Below, piece after piece: positions 5,683-10,692 of a stretch of DNA of 10,692 nt (within the stretch, counting starts at the first letter, position 1; each line of letters begins with the position of its first letter). The translations under genes were made by a program, and so were the position numbers. Below the pieces are notes generated by a model. That model was given only the letters and a program-made list of their open reading frames with translations. It was not told the origin of the DNA and searched no databases. Origin of the DNA: Actinomycetota bacterium (lineage in GTDB: Bacteria; Actinomycetota; Thermoleophilia; Solirubrobacterales; 70-9); assembly GCA_018268695.1 (NCBI GenBank), contig JAFDWD010001124.1, forward strand, positions 1 through 10,692. The letters run 5' to 3'.

Positions 5683-7416
5683 CTAGTAGAGCTCGCCCCC
5701 CAGCGCCTGCGTCAACGGCCCCAGGCAAAGGGCCGCCAGGTAATTCAGCAGTGCGAAGAGGACGATGAATCCGATCAGGAAGACCACGAAGACCGTGTTG
5801 TCGGTACGCAGGGTGCCGAGGCCCTGCGGAACGATCCGGCGGGATCCGAGCGATCCGGCCAGGGCGAGGACGAAGAGGATCGGCACGAAACGGCCGACGG
5901 TCATCGTCAATCCTCCGAAAAGGTCGGCGAAGGAGATCCCGTAGGAGCCGACGTTGCCGGGCGCGTTCGGCTGGATGAATCCGGTGTAACCCGCCAGCGC
6001 CGAGCCGTTGTTGTTGCCCTGCGAGAGGTAGGCGTAGAGGCTCTCCGAGAACCCCTGCGGCCCGTGGGCGAAGAGCGAGCGCCGCCCGAGACGGGTGGCG
6101 ACCGCGAGCGCCGTGGTCAGCAGGACCAAGGCAGGGGTGACCAGCGTGCCGACCGCCGCCAGCTTCATCTCGCGGATTCCGACCTTCTTGCCGAGGTATT
6201 CGGGCGTGCGCCCGACCATCAAGCCTGCCACGAAGACGGCGATCAGGACGATCAGGAGCATCCCGTAAAGGCCGGAACCAGGACCGCCGAAGATCACCTC
6301 GCCGCTCATGATGTTCGCCATCGGCACCGCCGAGCCGAGACCGGTCAGGGACTCGAGGGCGCTGTTGACCGCGCCGTCGCCACTGGCCGTGCCGGTCTGG
6401 TCGAAGAGCGCCGACCCGGTGGCACCGAAGCGGACCTCCTTGCCGGTCAGGTTGGCCCCGTGGGCGCCCGCGGCCTGCATCGCCGGGCTGCCATGCACCT
6501 CGGCCGCCTGGATCACCACCGCCCCGACCACGAACAGGGCCACCATCGCCGCGAAGATCGCCCACCCCTCGCGCCTGCGGCCGACCATCTGCCCGAAGGT
6601 GTAGATCAGACCCGCCGGCACCAACAACATCAGCAGCATCTCGACGAAGTTCGAGAGGCCGGTCGGGTTCTCGAACGGGTAGGCCGAGTTGACGTTGAAG
6701 AAGCCGCCACCGTCGCCGGACAGCAGCTTGATCGCCTCCTGCGAGGCGACCGGGCCCATCGCCAGCGTCTGCCTGATCTGACCGTGACCGATGATCGGCA
6801 GCGAGCCGGAGAAGTTCTGGATCACTCCTTGGGAGACCAGCACCAGCGCGGCGGCGATCGAGATCGGCAGCAGGACGTAGAACGTTGCCCGCACGAGGTC
6901 GACCCAAAAGTTGTCCAGCAGGCCGGAATCGCGCCGGGCGAGGCCGCGGATCAGGGCGATCGCCGCCGCGATCCCGACCGCCCCCGAGGTGAAGCTGGCG
7001 ACGACGATCCCGCTCATCTGGACGAAGTAGGAAAGCGTGGTTTCGCCGCCGTAGAACTGCCAGCTCGTGTTGCTGACGAACGAGGAGGCGGTGTTGAAGC
7101 TGACGTCCCACGGGGCGGAGCTGAACCCCTCGGGGTTGAGCGGGGTGCTGCCCTGGGTGCGCAGAAGCAGGTAGAGGACGAGCCAGCTGAGCAGGCTGAA
7201 GACCAGGAGGGAACGAGCGTAGGCCTTCCAGTCCTGTTCGCGGTCCGGGTCGACGCGCATTCGCCGAAAGAGGGCTCGCTCCAACGGGCCGAGCAGCGGC
7301 GAGAGAAAGACCCGCTCGCCGTCGAACACGTGCGCCATATAGCGGCCGAGCGGCGCAGTCGCCGCCGCCAGGACGGCGATCAGGAGAGCGGCCTGTACCC
7401 AGCCGGCGACGCTCAT
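5683..7416 (-). CDS. kdpA: Potassium-transporting ATPase potassium-binding subunit KdpA
   Basis: KdpA is the potassium-selecting membrane subunit of the KdpFABC P-type ATPase. At 577 aa it has normal length, about ten transmembrane helices and four pore-loop repeats: SNTSWQFYGGE at 115-125, SGDGGGFFNVNSAYPFENPT at 233-252, TASGDGAVNSALESLTGLG at 343-361, and SQGNNNGSALAG at 465-476. The second and third loops carry Asp before the filter glycine (GDGGGFF and SGDGAVN), where common forms have Asn (GTNGGGFF) and a Thr-type residue. The ATG at 7416 fits the usual N terminus. It has no Shine-Dalgarno; instead a 9-codon open frame ends in TAATG on this start, and a hairpin covers the initiation region. 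Unlike in the classical kdpFABC order, it lies downstream of kdpB, after three other genes. Confidence 0.97.
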   Translation of the reverse strand: MSVAGWVQAALLIAVLAAATAPLGRYMAHVFDGERVFLSPLLGPLERALFRRMRVDPDREQDWKAYARSLLVFSLLSWLVLYLLLRTQGSTPLNPEGFSSAPWDVSFNTASSFVSNTSWQFYGGETTLSYFVQMSGIVVASFTSGAVGIAAAIALIRGLARRDSGLLDNFWVDLVRATFYVLLPISIAAALVLVSQGVIQNFSGSLPIIGHGQIRQTLAMGPVASQEAIKLLSGDGGGFFNVNSAYPFENPTGLSNFVEMLLMLLVPAGLIYTFGQMVGRRREGWAIFAAMVALFVVGAVVIQAAEVHGSPAMQAAGAHGANLTGKEVRFGATGSALFDQTGTASGDGAVNSALESLTGLGSAVPMANIMSGEVIFGGPGSGLYGMLLIVLIAVFVAGLMVGRTPEYLGKKVGIREMKLAAVGTLVTPALVLLTTALAVATRLGRRSLFAHGPQGFSESLYAYLSQGNNNGSALAGYTGFIQPNAPGNVGSYGISFADLFGGLTMTVGRFVPILFVLALAGSLGSRRIVPQGLGTLRTDNTVFVVFLIGFIVLFALLNYLAALCLGPLTQALGGELY

Positions 7417-7445
7417 TAAGAGGGCCGCCGATCAGCCGCCCTCAT
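7416..7445 (-). other. Hairpin and 9-codon leader frame at the kdpA start
   Basis: The gap between the usp stop and kdpA holds an inverted repeat, GAGGGC at 7420-7425 and GCCCTC at 7438-7443 (plus-strand view), with two further inner pairs. On the transcript this would fold immediately before the kdpA ATG, where a ribosome-binding site would be expected and none is seen. The same bases encode ATG plus eight codons (Met-Arg-Ala-Ala-Asp-Arg-Arg-Pro-Ser). The stop of this frame, TAA, shares its last base with the kdpA start (TAATG). Translation coupling that melts the hairpin is possible. Both features could also be chance in GC-rich sequence. Confidence 0.3.
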
Positions 7446-8039
7446 TCAGGCGACCACACCGTTTCCGTTGGTGGGATGGGCCGGGACCACCATGCGGTGG
7501 TCTTCGGGGCCGGGACGGAGGATCATCACCTCCGTCGGGGCGCGCTCCAAGAGCCAGACGAGATCGTCGCCGGAGAGGCCCTGGGTGCCGGTGGCGCCCG
7601 CGGAGACGACGACGCGGTCGAAGTCCTCTTCGGCGAGGAGGCGGGCGAGGGCGTGGCGGTAGGTGCGGCCGCGCTCGATGCGGGCGTCGACCGGGACGCC
7701 CTTGGTGGCCGCCTGTTGTTCGATCGCCTCCAGCATCGCCATCGCCCGGCCCGCTTCTTTGGGGATCGGGCAATCGAGCGGCAGGCTCTTCGGCACCTGG
7801 GCAAGGTAGGCCGGCATCAGGGTCGCGCCCTCGGCGCGGGAGAGACGCAGGGCGGCGTCGACCGCGCGCCGCGAGATCTCGACCCCGGTGAAGGGCAGCA
7901 GGATGTGATGGACGACATCGGTCTCGGCGGATGCCCGGCGGTGCCGGGACTTGGCGATCCAGAAGCCGCCGAGGAGACCGACGGCGAGGGCCACCGCGAT
8001 CAGGATGTGCTCGAGGTGGATCAGCCCCAGGAGGCTCAT
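7446..8039 (-). CDS. Membrane-anchored universal stress protein (Usp)
   Basis: This 197-aa protein has one N-terminal transmembrane helix (about residues 12-29, ILIAVALAVGLLGGFWIA) followed by the positive stop KSRHRR, and then a single Usp domain on the cytoplasmic side. The Usp fold is seen from VVHHILLPFTG (first strand) through AVDAALRLSRAEGATL to the strand FDRVVVSAGATG and the final strand TEVMILRPG. The nucleotide-binding signature G-2x-G-9x-G-S/T is only half kept: GATG is present, but the second half reads LVWLLERAP. ATP binding is therefore uncertain. The start overlaps the stop of the kdpD-like gene (ATGA, 8036-8039), and kdpA follows after 29 bp. Its place between a kinase-less KdpD and kdpA suggests a role in Kdp regulation or assembly. 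The single helix in front of kdpA recalls the KdpF position, but no KdpF similarity is evident. Confidence 0.85.
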   Translation of the reverse strand: MSLLGLIHLEHILIAVALAVGLLGGFWIAKSRHRRASAETDVVHHILLPFTGVEISRRAVDAALRLSRAEGATLMPAYLAQVPKSLPLDCPIPKEAGRAMAMLEAIEQQAATKGVPVDARIERGRTYRHALARLLAEEDFDRVVVSAGATGTQGLSGDDLVWLLERAPTEVMILRPGPEDHRMVVPAHPTNGNGVVA

Positions 8040-9166
8040 TGGTCGTTCCCGTCCTTGACCCCGCGGTTGGCGACGATGCGGACGTCGACCCCGGGCGGGG
8101 TCGCTCGCATCAGTCGCTGCGGCAGCGGTTCGCGCAGGCGCGCCAACCCGCGCGGCCGCGACGACTCGCCGACCATGATGTAGGTGCTGCCGCGTTCGCG
8201 GGCGACCCGCGCCGCGCCGGCGACGACATCGTCGTGCTCCTCGATCAGGAAGGTCGCCCCGAGCACCGAGGCGAGGCGCCGCAGCGCGGTGACCTGGCGC
8301 TCGCACTCGCCGTCGATCGTCGCCCCCGGCGGCTTCACCCAGAGCAGGTCGAGATCGGTCCCGAGACGCTGCGCCGAGCGCCAGGCGCGCCGCACCAGAC
8401 GCTGCGAGCTGGCCTGCGGCCGCACCAGCGCCAGGAGCCTCTCCCCCACCGCCTTCGCCGCGTCCCCCGCGACCCGTTCGGCGTCGCGCGTGCCGACTGG
8501 CTCGGCCTCGGTGTAGACGAGGCGCTTCGACTCGACCTCCTCGGCGACCTGCCGCAGGCTGACCTCGCGGAGCGCCGCGAGGTTCTCGATCTTGAAGAAG
8601 TTGTTGAGGGCGGCGTCGATGTTCTGGGTCGGGTAGATCTTCCCCTCGCGCAGCCGCGCGATCAGCGCCTCGGGGGTGAGGTCGATGAGGACGACTTCGT
8701 CGGCCTCGGCCAGCACCTTGTCGGGGACCGTCTCGCGCACCCGCACGCCGGTCAGCTCCGCCACCTGGTCGTTCAGCGACTCGAGGTGCTGCACGTTGAC
8801 GGTGGAGAAGACGTCGATCCCGGCGGCGAGCACCGCGGCGATGTCCTGGTAGCGCTTCTCGTGCTCGAGCCCCGGCGGGTTGGTGTGGGCGAGCTCGTCG
8901 ATCAGCGCCAACTCCGGCGCCCGGTCGATCAACCCCGGCAGGTCCATCTCCGCGACCTTCGCCCCGCCGCGGATCGCCACGTCCCGTCGTGGCACCACCT
9001 CCAGCCCACGCGCCTGGTCGCTCGTCTCCGGGCGCTCATGTGGCTCCAGATAGCCGATCACGACGTCACGCCCGGCCGCCGCTTCGGCATGACCCTCCTG
9101 CAACATCCGATAGGTCTTCCCGACCCCGGCGGCCATGCCCAGGAAGATCTTGTAGTTGCCGGACAC
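8036..9166 (-). CDS. KdpD-like sensor protein lacking the kinase half
   Basis: This 376-aa cytoplasmic protein corresponds to the N-terminal half of KdpD. Visible are the KdpD Walker A GMAAGVGKTY at 10-19 (usually with Pro in place of the second Ala), GYLEPHERPET near 38-48, the Walker B-like LIDELAHTN at 88-96, TVNVQHLESLND at 122-133 followed by VPD, and a Usp-like domain from about 240 to the end (MVGESSRPRGLARL and VDVRIVAN). It stops there: the four-helix DUF4118 segment, GAF-like, HisKA and ATPase domains are all absent, so it cannot autophosphorylate. Short KdpDs of this kind are known, for example in Anabaena. The GTG at 9166 is chosen because it gives the normal KdpD N terminus (SGNYKIFLG) and begins 2 nt after the preceding stop. 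The c-di-AMP motif known from S. aureus KdpD is not evident. Confidence 0.92.
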   Translation of the reverse strand: MSGNYKIFLGMAAGVGKTYRMLQEGHAEAAAGRDVVIGYLEPHERPETSDQARGLEVVPRRDVAIRGGAKVAEMDLPGLIDRAPELALIDELAHTNPPGLEHEKRYQDIAAVLAAGIDVFSTVNVQHLESLNDQVAELTGVRVRETVPDKVLAEADEVVLIDLTPEALIARLREGKIYPTQNIDAALNNFFKIENLAALREVSLRQVAEEVESKRLVYTEAEPVGTRDAERVAGDAAKAVGERLLALVRPQASSQRLVRRAWRSAQRLGTDLDLLWVKPPGATIDGECERQVTALRRLASVLGATFLIEEHDDVVAGAARVARERGSTYIMVGESSRPRGLARLREPLPQRLMRATPPGVDVRIVANRGVKDGNDQ

Positions 9167-9168
9167 GG

Positions 9169-9552
9169 TCAGCCCTGGATGAGCGCAGCCCGCTCCCGCC
9201 GCGGCGACTGCCACTCGGCGGCGATGAGGATTTCCCGCGCGACCCGTGACAAGGTCCCCGGTGGATACTCCGACCGATGCGGGGAGGACGAGTAGAGGGG
9301 ACCGGCCCCATCGGTGACGAGCCGACGGGCGAGCCGCATCACCTCCACCGCCTGCGGCCCCTCGCGCAGCAGCTCCGCGACCTGCAACAGGAGCGGCGCG
9401 GCGGCCGCGACCGCGGCCCGGTCGACGGTGACGGCGGCGGTGTAGCGACGCAGCGGCTCGTCGACCTCGCGGACGGCGCGTTCCAGCGAGCAGGCGAAGG
9501 CTTCGCGCATGTGGCGTTCGTGGCGTCGGGTCAGTCGCTCGACCCACACCAT
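9169..9552 (-). CDS. Uncharacterised 127-aa protein between kdpB and kdpD, paralogue of the 157-aa protein
   Basis: No named family is recognised. The protein is predicted soluble, helical and rich in Ala/Arg/Glu, with no membrane segment. It starts with the basic stretch WVERLTRRHERHMREAF. From there it aligns with residues 65-140 of the protein at 3675-4148: FACSLERAVREVDEP pairs with IATVLDRIIEEAAGP, VDRAAVAAAAPLLLQVAELL with LARTAILACAPRICEIAGRL, and DGAGPLYSSS with DGDSPLFSTS. It lacks the N-terminal AGADP region of that protein and has a different tail (EYPPGTLSRVAREILIAAEW). Its ATG lies one base after the kdpB stop, and its stop lies 2 nt before the kdpD-like start, so it is a full member of the operon. 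It occupies the place where kdpC normally follows kdpB, but it has no N-terminal helix and no KdpC motifs, so it is not KdpC. Confidence 0.82.
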   Translation of the reverse strand: MVWVERLTRRHERHMREAFACSLERAVREVDEPLRRYTAAVTVDRAAVAAAAPLLLQVAELLREGPQAVEVMRLARRLVTDGAGPLYSSSPHRSEYPPGTLSRVAREILIAAEWQSPRRERAALIQG

Positions 9553-9553
9553 C

Positions 9554-10692
9554 TCACGCCCCCAGCAGGTTGTGCACGACGAGGTCGATCAGCTTGATCC
9601 CGACGAAGGGGACGATCAGACCGCCGAGTCCGTAGATGAGGATGTTGCGGCGCAGCAGCGCGGTCGCGCCGATCGCCCGGTAGCGCACCCCTTTGAGGCT
9701 GAGCGGGATCAGCAACGGGATGATCAGCGCGTTGAAGATGATCGCCGAGAGGATCGCCGACTCCGGCGTCCCCAGGTGCATGATGTTCAGCGAGTGCAGG
9801 GGCCCGTTCGTCTGGCCGGAAGCGGCCCAGGTCGCCGCGAACATCGCCGGCAGGATCGCGAAGTACTTGGCGACGTCGTTGGCGATCGAGAAGGTCGTCA
9901 GCGCGCCGCGGGTGATCAGCAGCTGCTTGCCGACCTCGACGATCTCGATCAGCTTCGTCGGATTGGAGTCGAGGTCGACCATGTTCCCGGCCTCGCGCGC
10001 GGCCTGGGTGCCGGTGTTCATGGCCACGCCGACATCGGCCTGAGCCAGAGCGGGGGCGTCATTCGTCCCGTCCCCGGTCATCGCGATCAGGCGCCCGTCG
10101 GCCTGCTGCTCCTTGATCAGTTCGAGCTTTCGCTCCGGCGTCGCTTCGGCGAGGAAGTCGTCGACCCCCGCCTCTTCGGCGATCTTCGCGGCGGTCAGTT
10201 TGTTGTCGCCGGTGACCATGATCGTGCGGATCCCCATCGCCCGCAGCTGGTCGAAGCGCGCTTTCATCCCCTCCTTGACGACGTCCTTGAGGTAGACGAC
10301 GCCGAGCACGCGCTCGTCTCGGGCGACCGCCAGCGGGGTGCCGCCTTCGCGACCGATCCGGTCGAGCTCGACCCGCAGCTCCGGCGGCGCGTGGCCGCCC
10401 TCGGCGGCGATCCATTCGGCGACCGCGTCGCCCGCGCCCTTGCGCAGCTGGGTGCCGTTGAAGTCGACGCCGCTCATCCGCGTTTCGGCGGTGAAGGGGA
10501 CGAAGGTCGGTTCCTCGCCGTCGAAGTCGTGCTCGCGGATGTTGAACTTTTCTTTCGCCAGGACGACGATCGAGCGACCCTCCGGCGTCTCGTCGGCGAG
10601 CGACGACATCTGTGCCGCCTCGGCCAGCTCCTGCTCGCTCACCCCGGGCATCGGGATGAACTCGGTCGCCTCGCGGTTGCCGAGCGTGATCG
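9554..10692 (-). CDS. kdpB: Potassium-transporting ATPase ATP-binding subunit KdpB, N-terminal part outside the window
   Basis: KdpB is the catalytic P-type ATPase subunit of KdpFABC; it hydrolyses ATP and drives K+ uptake. The visible 379 residues begin with [11 protein letters not shown], the text that directly follows the phosphorylation motif DKTGT in KdpB. The cut therefore falls just after the catalytic Asp, and about 310 residues are missing. Present are [17 protein letters not shown], the nucleotide-binding Lys region [23 protein letters not shown] (the fifth residue is more often Pro), the hinge [17 protein letters not shown] (about 10050-10080), [20 protein letters not shown], and the charged transmembrane pair in [13 protein letters not shown] that couples to KdpA. 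The C-terminal helices end normally, so this end is complete. The next gene starts one base after the stop. Nothing in the visible part suggests inactivation. Confidence 0.97.
   Translation of the reverse strand, partial: ITLGNREATEFIPMPGVSEQELAEAAQMSSLADETPEGRSIVVLAKEKFNIREHDFDGEEPTFVPFTAETRMSGVDFNGTQLRKGAGDAVAEWIAAEGGHAPPELRVELDRIGREGGTPLAVARDERVLGVVYLKDVVKEGMKARFDQLRAMGIRTIMVTGDNKLTAAKIAEEAGVDDFLAEATPERKLELIKEQQADGRLIAMTGDGTNDAPALAQADVGVAMNTGTQAAREAGNMVDLDSNPTKLIEIVEVGKQLLITRGALTTFSIANDVAKYFAILPAMFAATWAASGQTNGPLHSLNIMHLGTPESAILSAIIFNALIIPLLIPLSLKGVRYRAIGATALLRRNILIYGLGGLIVPFVGIKLIDLVVHNLLGA

Noticed and set aside
5667..5683. GGGCC/GGCCC hairpin after kdpA as a terminator
   Set aside because: The stem is only 5 bp and no T-run follows on either strand.
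5650..7419. 589-codon plus-strand open frame opposite kdpA
   Set aside because: It mirrors the strongly GC-biased kdpA codons, has a low-complexity Arg/Asp/Gln/Glu/Gly composition, no domain and no ribosome-binding site. KdpA on the other strand is certain.
7417..7445. A kdpF gene between usp and kdpA
   Set aside because: Only 29 bp are available. The 9-codon frame there is polar and basic, not a membrane helix.
7931..9295. 454-codon plus-strand open frame opposite the kdpD-like and usp genes
   Set aside because: Same shadow pattern; the minus-strand proteins have clear family motifs and this one has none.
9169..9552. The 127-aa protein as a diverged KdpC
   Set aside because: KdpC has an N-terminal transmembrane helix and conserved motifs, which are absent here. 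The similarity is instead to the 157-aa protein at 3675-4148.

Overview
The window is very GC-rich, with strong G/C bias at third codon positions. Several genes are tightly coupled by ATGA or TGATG overlaps. The gene families (a PadR/DUF1048/DrrAB-type ABC cassette, DUF2254, a kinase-less KdpD and a membrane-tethered Usp) fit a high-GC actinobacterium, possibly of the Thermoleophilia/Solirubrobacterales kind. That assignment is inference from style and family content. No rRNA or other marker gene is present.

Layout. (1) 3-1241, plus strand: the 3' part of an Nramp-superfamily transporter whose metal-site motifs are altered. (2) 1309-3516, plus strand: a four-gene operon of PadR regulator, DUF1048 protein, DrrA-like ABC ATPase and DrrB-like permease, preceded by a TACTA-N8-TAGTA inverted repeat that is the likely PadR operator. 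(3) 3517-3674: a short gap between converging genes that encodes a ~25-residue stretch resembling part of the Kup potassium transporter, probably a gene fossil. (4) 10692-3675, minus strand: a long run of seven co-directional genes. In transcription order they are kdpB (5' end outside the window), a 127-aa unknown protein, a kinase-less KdpD N-terminal protein, a membrane-anchored universal stress protein, kdpA, a DUF2254 membrane protein and a 157-aa unknown protein.

How the parts work together. The minus-strand block is a potassium-uptake island built around the KdpFABC P-type ATPase, with an unusual order: B comes before A, no kdpC, kdpF or kdpE is visible, and regulatory or accessory genes sit between the two main subunits. 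The KdpD here has only the ATP-binding sensor part and a Usp-like part. It cannot be a histidine kinase, so sensing may work through protein contact or nucleotide binding together with the neighbouring TM-Usp protein. The two unknown small proteins (157 aa and 127 aa) are paralogues by direct comparison, and they bracket this island. They are the least explained component. The Kup-like fossil next to the island suggests it once held a second potassium transporter.

No CRISPR array, tRNA, rRNA, insertion sequence or phage gene was seen. There is no gene-free stretch longer than 300 bases.
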